This document shows, in pieces, positions 1-7,799 of a stretch of 64,000 nt of DNA. The DNA comes from JBKQVT01 sp963727245 (GTDB lineage: Bacteria; Planctomycetota; Planctomycetia; Pirellulales; Thermoguttaceae). Location of the stretch: NCBI GenBank assembly GCA_963727245.1, contig CAVSFO010000006.1:1-64000 (forward strand), read 5' to 3'. The notes under the pieces were generated by a model, which saw only the letters and a program-made list of their open reading frames with translations, was not told where the DNA came from and made no database searches. Each line of letters opens with the position of its first letter. The first letter of the stretch is position 1. Made by a program: the position numbers and the translations under genes.

Positions 1-342
1 ACTCATAAGCCCTTGAAAAACAAGGGCTTATGTTGTTTACGGGACCAGTGATCTTTCGGGCGTTGAAATGGATTTCACGGGATTTCACGGAAACGGTACC
101 AAAACGACCCCATTTCTTGCCTGAGCGGGCTCCTGATCCGGCCTCCCTTCCAAGCCGCTCGCACCGCCGGACCGACCCATGAAGGTCGGGCAAGATGATG
201 CGGAGTTGATGCCCCATACAATGGGGTCCGCTGTGTAGCCGGGCCGCTCTCTCGACTTCTCGCCCTCTTCTTACTGGCTCCCTCGAACGCCTTCTCCCAA
301 TGGGACCCAGCCGGCCTCTCGGAACTTCAACGAGGAGTGACG
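1..342. other. Gene-free leader with a strong hairpin
   Basis: No convincing gene is seen here. Bases 4-14 and 22-32 are a perfect 11-bp inverted repeat around a 7-nt loop, followed by a short T-rich stretch, so it could terminate a gene lying left of the window or be part of a recombination site. A 10-bp direct repeat (ATTTCACGGG/ATTTCACGGA) lies at about 71-90. The ribosome-binding site of the first gene is at 332-336. Confidence 0.5.
4..32. repeat. Perfect 11-bp inverted repeat (hairpin)
   Basis: Arms CATAAGCCCTT and AAGGGCTTATG flank the loop GAAAAAC. It is followed by TTGTTT, so a factor-independent terminator is possible, although the T-run is imperfect. An attachment-site role is an alternative because an integrase-bearing element lies downstream, but no second copy was noticed in the window. 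Confidence 0.6.
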
Positions 343-906
343 ATGGGCGACCGGCACGTCAAACAATGGGTCTGGTTCGCTTGTGAGCGGAATCAGGTCT
401 TGGAATTCGCCCAGACGATCATCGTCGAGTGGAACCCGAGATTCACTCGAAAGATGGGTGATGCGGGCTTTAATTTCAATGCGTTCCGTGCCCGAATTCG
501 GCTCAGCATCCCGCTCTGGTCGAGGGCATCCGCCCAGGACCAGCGACAGACCGTCATCCACGAAACGTGCCACTGCATCGTCGGCTATAAGCATGGCAAG
601 GTCCGTCGGCCACACGGCCCGGAGTGGCAAGAAGCGATGCGAAACTGCGGGGTGGAACCGATCCGTACCCACAACGTTGACCGGACGGGCCTAACTCGAC
701 GCCAACGGCTCTTCGTGCTGCTCGACTGTCCCAACGAGCATCAGTGTCGGATGACCGTGCGAGACTACAACCTCGCCCAAGCCGGATGCGTGCTTGAGTG
801 CAAACGTTGCGGGCTCGTGGTGACCCAAGCATCGCCGATGGTGGAGGATCAGAGAAGTGTGGCCCGAACGGACCGGACCGTTATTGCCGGCCATGAAGTC
901 ACTTAG
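343..906 (+). CDS. SprT-like zinc metalloprotease domain protein
   Basis: A 187-aa protein with the zincin motif HETCH at residues 73-77 and a downstream HGPEW motif (His91) that fits the third zinc ligand of the SprT/Spartan fold. The C-terminal third has spaced cysteines (LECKRCG) like the SprT zinc ribbon. SprT-family proteins are small metalloproteases; Spartan cleaves DNA-protein crosslinks, but the substrate here is unknown. The ATG at 343 is preferred over the GTG at 337 because the GAGGAG sits six bases before it. It is the first of five closely packed plus-strand genes, so it may be co-transcribed with the zinc-ribbon genes behind it. Confidence 0.8.
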   Translation: MGDRHVKQWVWFACERNQVLEFAQTIIVEWNPRFTRKMGDAGFNFNAFRARIRLSIPLWSRASAQDQRQTVIHETCHCIVGYKHGKVRRPHGPEWQEAMRNCGVEPIRTHNVDRTGLTRRQRLFVLLDCPNEHQCRMTVRDYNLAQAGCVLECKRCGLVVTQASPMVEDQRSVARTDRTVIAGHEVT

Positions 907-923
907 GCAGAAAGGGAACTGAC

Positions 924-1457
924 GTGGACTTTACCTGTGTCGGCTGCGGTGCGAATTTGCATATCGGCAACGAATGGGCGGGCAAACAGGGCCGGTGCCC
1001 TTATTGCCAAACGCTCACCTGGCTTGGTAATCCTGCCTGCCAATCTCCCGTCATGGCCCCTCGGCGTACCTCGAAGTTGGGCGTGCTGTTTCGCTTCCTG
1101 TTCATTCCGATTATTGTCATGGCTTCATATTGCGTGTTCTTGCCCGATTGGTGGGAGGGCTTTCTCTACGCCACGATTTTCTTGATTGTCATCGTCTTCC
1201 TCCTGTGGGCCTTTGTCAACTTCTTCACGTTCATTGGTAGTCCGCACTATTACCGAATGTGGAAAGCTGGCGGCGGTGATCCGTTTATCGACACCTTGCC
1301 CTCTCCGATCAACCCCGACCCGGACAGTGTGCGATACCAGGAGTTATTCCAGGAACAGGCTCGCCAGGAGGACAAACTCGTGCTGGACCATGAGCCCCCG
1401 CCGCCGTCTGCGGAATTTCCAAAGAATCTGAAGGAGTTTGGCGACCTGTTGAGGTAA
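924..1457 (+). CDS. Zinc-ribbon membrane protein
   Basis: A 177-aa protein of unknown function. The N-terminus is a CxxC...CxxC zinc ribbon (residues about 5-28: CVGCG and CPYC), followed by two hydrophobic segments (about 53-75 and 80-106) that should anchor it in the inner membrane. The C-terminal tail is soluble, acidic and proline-rich. It starts with GTG 17 bases after the SprT-like gene, with AAAGGGA upstream. Neighbouring products also carry Cys pairs, which suggests a related zinc-dependent role, but no family name can be given. Confidence 0.65.
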   Translation: MDFTCVGCGANLHIGNEWAGKQGRCPYCQTLTWLGNPACQSPVMAPRRTSKLGVLFRFLFIPIIVMASYCVFLPDWWEGFLYATIFLIVIVFLLWAFVNFFTFIGSPHYYRMWKAGGGDPFIDTLPSPINPDPDSVRYQELFQEQARQEDKLVLDHEPPPPSAEFPKNLKEFGDLLR

Positions 1458-1464
1458 TACCGTC

Positions 1465-1581
1465 ATGGGGCTCGCAGTGGTTTTCATTATCGTCGGCGTG
1501 ATTCTGCTCCTCTCGCTGGTGTCTCGGGTCGAGGAAGACTGGATTCGCCGACAGTACGAGGACTGGAAGAAACGACGATGA
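1465..1581 (+). CDS. 38-aa single-span membrane microprotein
   Basis: A very short gene: ATG at 1465, TGA at 1579-1581. The product is one hydrophobic helix (residues about 2-19, MGLAVVFIIVGVILLL) followed by a charged tail ending in KKRR. It begins 7 bases after the previous stop and its stop overlaps the next start as ATGA, the arrangement expected of translational coupling, which is the main support that it is real. The function is unknown; a regulatory or scaffold role for the membrane proteins on either side is a guess. Confidence 0.55.
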   Translation: MGLAVVFIIVGVILLLSLVSRVEEDWIRRQYEDWKKRR

Positions 1582-1931
1582 GCGACCGTTATATCTGCGT
1601 TCCGTGCAAAGGCGACAGTTGCCCCCGCTGCCAGGGCCGGGGTTGGGTTGGAGAGGCAGTCGTGACACTCGAACGGAAGGACTCGCTCGCCGAAACCATC
1701 GCCAAGCACCTGATCGAGAAGAAGATCGCCGCCGTAGGAGCGGAGGAATGGACCCGCAGGGCGGCGGAAGCGAACCTCACCGTCGAGCAGTTTACCGAAA
1801 TAGAGACCTGGCAAGCGACCGGACCAATCAAGAACCAGTTCATGGGCCTGACCGACGACGTGATCGACGCAATCGCCGACTTGGTTGGGATCGAAGTGCC
1901 GCCGGTCTTCTTACAAATCATCGAGGAGTGA
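1578..1931 (+). CDS. Small protein with DnaJ-type zinc ribbon
   Basis: A 117-aa soluble protein. Residues 7-23 contain CVPCKGDSCPRCQGRGW, the CxxCxGxG style of half a DnaJ zinc centre. The rest is helical and acidic with no recognised domain. It overlaps the 38-aa gene upstream by ATGA and is followed after six bases by the next gene, so it belongs to the five-gene cluster. A chaperone-like or adaptor role is only suggested by the zinc motif. Confidence 0.6.
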   Translation: MSDRYICVPCKGDSCPRCQGRGWVGEAVVTLERKDSLAETIAKHLIEKKIAAVGAEEWTRRAAEANLTVEQFTEIETWQATGPIKNQFMGLTDDVIDAIADLVGIEVPPVFLQIIEE

Positions 1932-1937
1932 AGAGTG

Positions 1938-2693
1938 ATGTACGATCCAGCTACCGATACGACGAGCATTTACTATGGTCATGAGCATCCGCCTGAAAGC
2001 CCGCTGCAAAGGGAGTGGGAAGCCCTCGGCACTACCCTTCTCGTCGTCCTTTTGGCACCGTTTTGGCTGGCCTACAAAGGCTGCGAGAAATACCACGAGT
2101 GGCAGGACGACCGAATTTACGACCTCCATGTGGAAATGTTAAAGCAACCGCCTGTAGCCGTCATGGTCTGTAAACTCGGCTGCCGTCACCCCGATGGTAG
2201 CTACTACTCCACCGAGGAGATGGCGAAGCTTCGTGTTGTCTCACGGCAACCTAGTCAAGAGGACGGAGACAAGAAGTGCGACTTGATGGTGCTCGAACCC
2301 TCCAAGGGCGAGAAAGATGTGCAATGGCTTACTTGTGAGATTAAAGCTGGCAGTGATTCATTGAAGGAGGAGGTGGAACCGCCATACGAATTCCCCGTGC
2401 CCAACTTTGGTGGTTGCACAAGGGTTTGTTGTCTCTTCGAGGGACCTGATGCTTGGGCGAAGGCAAGACCAATAGGAGACTTGCCTGAGAAACCGTGGCA
2501 TTGGTACGGAAGAACTCATTGCTTGGACCATTCCATTCGTGAAGAACGTTGTGACGCCGAGTCGTATGTCACCTGTTGGTACGAGTATCATGGTACACGT
2601 TATGTATATCAGGATGGGGGCAGTCTCCAGGGCTTTTGGCAGGCCACGCCAGCCGACGAGGTGTACCTGGAGGCAGTGCGGAGGGCAAGGTGA
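1938..2693 (+). CDS. Hypothetical membrane-anchored protein
   Basis: About 251 aa, last gene of the cluster. One hydrophobic segment lies near residues 31-50 and is followed by a large Cys-rich soluble region (about ten cysteines) with no family I recognise. GTG 1935 and ATG 1938 are both possible starts; the ATG has GGAG at the better distance. The many cysteines match the zinc theme of the neighbours. The gene ends 147 bases before a convergent PEP-CTERM gene. Confidence 0.55.
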   Translation: MYDPATDTTSIYYGHEHPPESPLQREWEALGTTLLVVLLAPFWLAYKGCEKYHEWQDDRIYDLHVEMLKQPPVAVMVCKLGCRHPDGSYYSTEEMAKLRVVSRQPSQEDGDKKCDLMVLEPSKGEKDVQWLTCEIKAGSDSLKEEVEPPYEFPVPNFGGCTRVCCLFEGPDAWAKARPIGDLPEKPWHWYGRTHCLDHSIREERCDAESYVTCWYEYHGTRYVYQDGGSLQGFWQATPADEVYLEAVRRAR

Positions 2694-2791
2694 TGATGCC
2701 TCCCTTGGGATGGAGCAATGCGAAATCGGTGACCAAGTGACGAGTGACAGCGTTCATGCAAGTATCGATACCTACCCCATTCCAGCCACCT

Positions 2792-2809
2792 GGCGATCTA
2801 TAAATCGCC
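2792..2809. terminator. Possible hairpin between convergent genes
   Basis: GGCGAT and ATCGCC form a 6-bp stem with a CTATAA loop between two convergent genes. A T-rich stretch follows only after about 10 bases, so it is a weak terminator candidate. Confidence 0.3.
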
Positions 2810-2840
2810 GTGGCCGGATTTCTTTCTCGACGCCTGGCAC

Positions 2841-3551
2841 TTACCGCTTCCGCCGCCGCCACACCCAACCCATCAGCCCGATTGAGCCGACACCAAGGAG
2901 GACGAAGGTGGAGGGTTCGGGGACCGGGACCGTGGTGGGAGACGATATGGCATATAGCGGAAGTTCTTCGGTGGTCGATGCCGGTGTCGGGGAGGCGAAG
3001 TCGGCGTACTGCGTCCACCACGGGTCGGTGCAATTGGAATAACCGACGGCCGGACCCCAATATATGGAACCCCACGTAGGCCAGTCACCTAGCGGGTAGA
3101 AAGGCGACAACACCGTCCCGCTATCGCTGGTGCCTGTCCAGACGAAGCCTTGGTAGTTGGTGCCGTTCTCGTCGTACTCTATCGGGGCCTGGAGTGATCC
3201 GGTCCAGAGGGCTAATACGTTGCTGGCGACCAGTTGTCCTGCGGTGTTGTAAATCGGGTATGTGTACGAAGGGATATTGTCGATGGCATTCGTGTACGGA
3301 GTTGAACCGATAGCACTCCACGTCAATCCGGTCGGTAATGACGTGCTGAGCCCCGCCTGAGTGGTCACAAATGAATTGTAATCCCGGATGTTGGTGCTGG
3401 TCGCCGTCGTGCCTCCCGAAGTCACAATTGCGATTTCGTAGTGCGAACCGGGAGGCAGAGCTGGCAGAATGACCTGAGCCATTGCCGACCCAGCAAGCAT
3501 CGTCGCCACCGAAGCCGCCGCCATCAAACCTCGAACAAACGCCATTCTCAT
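2841..3551 (-). CDS. PEP-CTERM sorting-domain secreted protein
   Basis: A 236-aa exported protein. The N-terminus has a signal peptide (MRMAF, then a hydrophobic run ending AGSAMA). The C-terminus carries the PEP-CTERM signal VPEPSTF, a hydrophobic helix and a basic tail (WRRRKR). PEP-CTERM proteins are cleaved by an exosortase and delivered to the cell surface or exopolysaccharide. The middle part has no recognised domain. The start at 3551 was chosen because AAGGGAGGT lies five bases upstream and it gives a clean signal peptide. It lies directly downstream of a second PEP-CTERM gene on the same strand. Confidence 0.8.
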   Translation of the reverse strand: MRMAFVRGLMAAASVATMLAGSAMAQVILPALPPGSHYEIAIVTSGGTTATSTNIRDYNSFVTTQAGLSTSLPTGLTWSAIGSTPYTNAIDNIPSYTYPIYNTAGQLVASNVLALWTGSLQAPIEYDENGTNYQGFVWTGTSDSGTVLSPFYPLGDWPTWGSIYWGPAVGYSNCTDPWWTQYADFASPTPASTTEELPLYAISSPTTVPVPEPSTFVLLGVGSIGLMGWVWRRRKR

Positions 3552-3599
3552 TCCACACCTCCCTTGAAAAAGAAATTGCGAGAAAGAAGCCGACAAATC

Positions 3600-6191
3600 T
3601 CACGCCGCCCGCTTCCGTCGCCACGCCCAGCCGATCAGCCCGATGGCACCGACAGCCAGCAGGGCGAACGTCGAGGGTTCCGGCACCGGCTCTGCCGTCC
3701 CCGCCATCTCTACACGAAGCCCCGACGGATTGATGCCAGGGGCGGAATTTGGTAAATTGTCTACGACAAAATCCAAGGTATTAACTCCCGGAACGAAGCC
3801 GCTCATAATCTCGAACGGTAGCCAGCCCCAGAATTGCGACCCGCCTGAAACGGGACCAAGGTCGATGCCGTTAATCAGTATATCTGGAACCGTGTTGTCC
3901 GACAGCAATTGGCCTTCGATGCAGGCTGAACTCGCCAGTAATCCGGTGAGGTCGAAGGTCGTTTGGTAGGTGTATAGCCCGTCCACGTTGTTGACTTCCC
4001 AGAAATTGTTTTGGTCAGCTTGCGGTGCGATCCATTTGGAGGTAGGCGTGTCAGGAAGCCACGGCCCGGTAGCGAGCGGGAACTCGTTTTCATCGACAAC
4101 GAATGTGCTTGGTCCCAGCCCTGAGCCGCTGGGAACGGAAATCAACGTGTAGTGTGGGTCTACAGCCCCATCGGGCAACAACGAGCCGTCGGCGGCAAAA
4201 CCCGTGTTGAACAGCCCTGGAATGGTGTCTGCGTGCCCGTATCCGCCAATGCACAGCACAGCAAGACACACCAAAGACTTGAAAAGCAACTGCCTTCGCC
4301 ACGCCCACCCAATCAACCCGATGGCACCGACACCGAGAAGGGCGAAGGTTGACGGCTCCGGCACCACTGCGAAGTCACCGTTGAAGTCCACGACTGCCCA
4401 GACGGTGTGGTTGGCCGTGTTGACGCCCCAGTCGCCCAGGGTCATGTCGCCGGTGGGCCAGGCTCCAAGCTGGAAAGTGCCCTGGTTGGTGCCGATGTTG
4501 TCGTCGATGGCGTTTTCCCACTTGTCATCGCTGGGGTCCAGGTACGCCAGGTAGATTCGCTCGTCGGACGCCCAGAGCCCTTCGCTTCCTGCCCCAAGCG
4601 GAAGTAGGGCCGGATTGTAGGTCATTTGCAACACGAACGGACTGGTCTCGTTGCCGTTGGACGCCATGCCGCTGAGACACACGATGTCGCTAATCAAGCC
4701 TGGACTCGCTCGTTCCGCCTGCGTCTGGGTTCGCCATGCCATGCTCACCGTTTCCGGGGAGCCGCTGTCGTCCGTGCCATCCAGGATCGTCGCTGTGCTG
4801 CCCACCATCCCGTAGCCGCCGCTGCCCGTTGTCGCCGTTACCTTAGATTCGAGGCCAGTATAACTGCCGTTGGCTGCCACCTGAGCGATCAAGGGGCTGC
4901 CGAACAAAGTTTGCGAGTTGCTCCTGTCGGCCGTGGCGTTTCCCACGTTGCCTTGCAGCACGACCGTGACCGCCCCGTTATTGTTGCTCCCTGCTCCGGG
5001 CAAGGGGCTGTCGTCAACAAGTTGGGAAGCGGCCATAGTCGCCGTGTTGCTCCCCGTCGTGGTGTAATTGGCCGTGTTCAGCGAGGCAGTGTAAGTGTTG
5101 CCGTTGCCCGCCGTCAGCCCGTTGAAGGGCGAAAGGCTCGTGGTCAACGCCGCATCGCCGGTCGCCGTGAAGCCGGTCAGCATCAGATTCGCCGTGTAAG
5201 CTGGCGTCGTGTTGACCGCCAGGTTGTAGATCGTGAAGTTCTGGCTCGGCACCATGGCTCCCCGCAGGACGTTGCCGAAGGTGACGGTTTGCGTCGTTTG
5301 GTTGGCGGTGGAGGAGAGGGAAGCATTGGAGTGGTCGAGGACGGTGAGGGTGGCGGTCGTCGTTTGCGGACTATTAGACGCATTCGGATCGTTGGCCGTT
5401 AAGGAAATCGTGTTGATGCCAAGGTTGGTTGAAGTGGCCGGGACGGTGCAGGATTGGCTTGAACCGGGAGTGAGGGTGCCGGAAGCGGGAACGAGCAATC
5501 CGAGTGTGGCAGTTCCGCTTAAAACGGCAGCGGTCAGTGTGTAGTTCAAGTTGTTAGCAGCGAAGCCGCCTGAATTACTAACCGTTGTACCCAAGGTTCC
5601 GGTTCCGCCAGTAATGATTGTTGCATTGGATACGTTGCTGAGACTGATGCTGGACGGATTAGTACCCAAGCCAAAAGGGTAGCCGTTCGACGAGGCGAAC
5701 GCAGACACCGGCTGGCTGAAGGAGCCGTCAGAAACGCACTGCCCATTGGAGGCGATGTAATAGACCGTGCGATCATCCGTACCCAAGCCAAAAGGGTAGC
5801 CGTTCGACGAGGCGAACGCAGACACCGGCTGGCTGAAGGAGCCGTCAGAAACGCACTGCCCATTGGAGGCGATGTAATAGACCGTGCGATCATCCGTACC
5901 CAAGCCAAAAGGGTAGCCGTTCGACGAGGCGAACGCAGACACCGGCTGGCTGAAGGAGCCGTCAGAAACGCACTGCCCATTGGAGGCGATGTAATAGACC
6001 GTGCGATCATCCGTACCCAAGCCAAAAGGGTAGCCGTTCGACGAGGCGAACGCAGACACCGGCTGGCTGAAGGAGCCGTCAGAAACGCACTGCCCATTGG
6101 AGGCGATGTAATAGACCGTCTGACCATTACCATCGGAGGCGGACAAAGCCATAACCAGGAGAACGAATGCGGTGAGGGCGAACAATTTCAC
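3600..6191 (-). CDS. Repeat-containing protein with two PEP-CTERM signals
   Basis: An 863-aa frame that reads like two secreted proteins joined. It begins with a signal peptide, then four copies of a 39-residue unit (TVYYIASNGQCVSDG...), then an Ig/choice-of-anchor-like beta-rich region rich in Thr, Asn and Ser, and a PEP-CTERM tail (VPEPSTFALLGVGAIGLIGW). The frame then runs without a stop into a second signal-peptide-like stretch, a lectin-like domain of about 200 residues and a second PEP-CTERM tail. The start is GTG at 6191 with AAGGAG seven bases upstream. Either a stop codon was lost or the second protein starts internally at a TTG/GTG near 4290. It is expected to be cell-surface located. 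Confidence 0.75.
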   Translation of the reverse strand: MKLFALTAFVLLVMALSASDGNGQTVYYIASNGQCVSDGSFSQPVSAFASSNGYPFGLGTDDRTVYYIASNGQCVSDGSFSQPVSAFASSNGYPFGLGTDDRTVYYIASNGQCVSDGSFSQPVSAFASSNGYPFGLGTDDRTVYYIASNGQCVSDGSFSQPVSAFASSNGYPFGLGTNPSSISLSNVSNATIITGGTGTLGTTVSNSGGFAANNLNYTLTAAVLSGTATLGLLVPASGTLTPGSSQSCTVPATSTNLGINTISLTANDPNASNSPQTTTATLTVLDHSNASLSSTANQTTQTVTFGNVLRGAMVPSQNFTIYNLAVNTTPAYTANLMLTGFTATGDAALTTSLSPFNGLTAGNGNTYTASLNTANYTTTGSNTATMAASQLVDDSPLPGAGSNNNGAVTVVLQGNVGNATADRSNSQTLFGSPLIAQVAANGSYTGLESKVTATTGSGGYGMVGSTATILDGTDDSGSPETVSMAWRTQTQAERASPGLISDIVCLSGMASNGNETSPFVLQMTYNPALLPLGAGSEGLWASDERIYLAYLDPSDDKWENAIDDNIGTNQGTFQLGAWPTGDMTLGDWGVNTANHTVWAVVDFNGDFAVVPEPSTFALLGVGAIGLIGWAWRRQLLFKSLVCLAVLCIGGYGHADTIPGLFNTGFAADGSLLPDGAVDPHYTLISVPSGSGLGPSTFVVDENEFPLATGPWLPDTPTSKWIAPQADQNNFWEVNNVDGLYTYQTTFDLTGLLASSACIEGQLLSDNTVPDILINGIDLGPVSGGSQFWGWLPFEIMSGFVPGVNTLDFVVDNLPNSAPGINPSGLRVEMAGTAEPVPEPSTFALLAVGAIGLIGWAWRRKRAA
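5662..6119 (-). repeat. Four identical 117-bp tandem repeats
   Basis: Units begin at 5662, 5779, 5896 and 6013; the last is cut at 107 bp. By eye the copies are base-for-base identical and each encodes 39 residues in frame, with one cysteine per unit. Perfect identity points to recent expansion. Confidence 0.9.
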
Positions 6192-6548
6192 GGGAAAACT
6201 CCTTGTTCGGAAACTGTATGGGCACAAAAAGTGTCTGGTGTCTATTGCGTCCCGCCCGTCCCGCCACACCGAACCGATCAGCCCGACAAGGAGGCATTCT
6301 CACGAACCCCAAGGCTCCTCGGTCGATCAATCCGGTTTCGAGACGGAATGCGGGCAAGGGGCCACCAGCGGGCTAGTATGCATCTGCCAATTGTGGAATG
6401 CAAGAGGCCGGTTTCAGGACAGGGCCTTGCCGGGAAACGAACATCCCAAAACCCCCACTGAATTTCCCCTGGATTCGGCTCCATACCCGGCGTATTTGGG
6501 CGACTCCGGGTCGGTTTTCGGCTTGTTCAGATGCCTATGCTGGGGCAT
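6192..6548. other. Non-coding interval with PEP-CTERM relic
   Basis: No intact gene. Bases 6261-6295 closely match the DNA coding the PEP-CTERM tail of the 2841-3551 gene, with an internal deletion. The AAGGAG ribosome-binding site of the large PEP-CTERM gene is at 6199-6204. The rest (6300-6548) shows nothing recognisable. Confidence 0.5.
6261..6295 (-). pseudogene. Decayed PEP-CTERM C-terminal tail
   Basis: Read on the minus strand this gives a degraded LLVGLIGSVWRDGR-like segment. The nucleotide sequence aligns with the tail of the neighbouring PEP-CTERM gene apart from a gap of about 13 bases. It looks like a leftover of a third PEP-CTERM gene. Confidence 0.4.
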
Positions 6549-7016
6549 TCAGAGCCGCCAGATAGCGAAGTTCAACACGGCGGCGAAGCTCACCCAGGCG
6601 AGATACGGCAGGAACAGCAGGCCCGCCACCACCGACCGCCGCCAGAACGCAATCGTCGTGACGGCAATGGCGATCCAAAGCAGCACGATGTCGATGAAGG
6701 CGGCACCAGGACTGTGGATGCCGAAGAACAACCACAACCATGCGGCGTTAAACGCCAACTGGGCAGCGAACAGCACCAGCGGCCATCGCCCACCCTTCCG
6801 CCAAACCAACCACGCTGCCACGGCCATGCTCAGGTACAGCACCGACCACACCGGCCCGAAGAGCCAGTTCGGCGGCGTCCAGGATGGCTTGGCCAGCCCA
6901 GCGTACCAGTTGGGGATGCTCGGCGTCGTCACCAAACCACCGATCCCGGCCACAGCGAAGCAGATGGCGATCAATGCAACGAGGGCGAGCCAGGGATGCT
7001 TGGGCTTATCGCTCAT
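6549..7016 (-). CDS. tspO: TspO/MBR family protein
   Basis: 155 aa, the usual TspO length, with five hydrophobic segments. Family signatures include WYAGLAKPSWTPPNW near residue 40, a W-rich WLFGPVW segment, and a run of small and aromatic residues in the last helices. TspO proteins are membrane receptors/transporters for tetrapyrroles and similar ligands and are linked to oxygen- and stress-dependent regulation. The ATG at 7016 gives the canonical length. It stands alone, without an obvious operon partner. Confidence 0.9.
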   Translation of the reverse strand: MSDKPKHPWLALVALIAICFAVAGIGGLVTTPSIPNWYAGLAKPSWTPPNWLFGPVWSVLYLSMAVAAWLVWRKGGRWPLVLFAAQLAFNAAWLWLFFGIHSPGAAFIDIVLLWIAIAVTTIAFWRRSVVAGLLFLPYLAWVSFAAVLNFAIWRL

Positions 7017-7150
7017 CCAGGCTTCTTTCCGCACAGGCCATACTTGCCACCGTATCCACGTATCTTGCTGGCCCGGGCTTGGTGTTCCGTGGACGCAAGC
7101 CCTCAAGTAATATCGTCTTTACGCCTGGCCCCCGCCTTCTTGGTTTGTCT

Positions 7151-7375
7151 TTACGGCCTGCGTTGCATCCGATTTCTGGTCTTCACTCGGTCTTTGTAGG
7201 CAGGCGTCTGCATGTGTTCGGGAACAACTTGATTGCAGTTTGGGCAAACGGCGTACTTTTCAGCCCCGAACAGATTGGCATTGACGTTCGCCGTGGCGTC
7301 TCGAACCGGACCTCCGATTTCCTGTTTGCAGGTGGGGCATCGCATCGCCATACGTGGCGAACCTGACATTCTCAT
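7151..7375 (-). CDS. Small zinc-ribbon protein
   Basis: About 74 aa with two Cys pairs (CPTC and CPNC about 30 residues apart), which form a likely zinc ribbon, followed by a basic tail. The start is uncertain: ATG 7375 or ATGs 7369 and further down are all in frame, and the long open frame extends upstream to 7660 without support. Function unknown. Confidence 0.5.
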   Translation of the reverse strand: MRMSGSPRMAMRCPTCKQEIGGPVRDATANVNANLFGAEKYAVCPNCNQVVPEHMQTPAYKDRVKTRNRMQRRP

Positions 7376-7797
7376 TCCCACTTTAATGCTCCTGGTTGAA
7401 TGGGGTTTTTTCGGCGGGCAAGGCGTTCGCCAACCGGTCGGCGGGCATGGAGCGGGTGTGGGCGAAATCGCTTGGCTTGCGAGAGCCGGTATGCCCATCA
7501 GTCTACGCCCCATGTCGGCGTAGTCAACTAGGCCAACCTGCCTTCGCAGCCAGCCGCAACGCAGCAAGAGTCCCACGACCGGCATCGGACCGAAGACCAA
7601 ATTGAAGCGAGTTTCGTGGTTCAGAAGGGAAAAGAAGGCCAATCCGCTCAAGATCAGCAAGCCGCCTGACTTTCAGCACTCCTGCGGCGGGCAGCCCTTC
7701 GCTATCCATGCCTTGAATTCGTCGTAGCTCCATCGAACGGCATGTCCGATCCGCAGAGGTGAATAGGAACAAGTACGTTCCTGGCCGACTAGGAGTC
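7376..7797. other. Interval with a recombination-gene remnant
   Basis: Apart from the excisionase-like fragment at 7673-7799 no gene is supported. Open frames here lack a ribosome-binding site and recognisable motifs. Confidence 0.4.
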
Positions 7798-7799
7798 TC
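7673..7799 (-). pseudogene. Remnant of an AlpA/excisionase-like HTH gene
   Basis: On the minus strand a 42-codon frame reads ...SPLRIGHAVRWSYDEFKAWI... and then stops at 7673. This matches the C-terminal half of AlpA/excisionase-type winged-helix proteins (pattern R-[IL]-G-x-A-V-R-W-x-x-D-E-[FL]-x-A-W-[IL]). There is no start codon or N-terminal helix-turn-helix, so it appears truncated by a rearrangement. An integrase with its own HTH partner lies at 10.8-12.3 kb. Confidence 0.45.

Noticed and set aside
4626..5402. A 258-codon plus-strand frame opposite the PEP-CTERM gene
   Set aside because: Antisense shadow of the beta-rich repeat protein, with low-complexity composition.
5662..6119. A CRISPR array
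   Set aside because: The repeats are 117-bp tandem units in frame with a coding sequence, without spacers.
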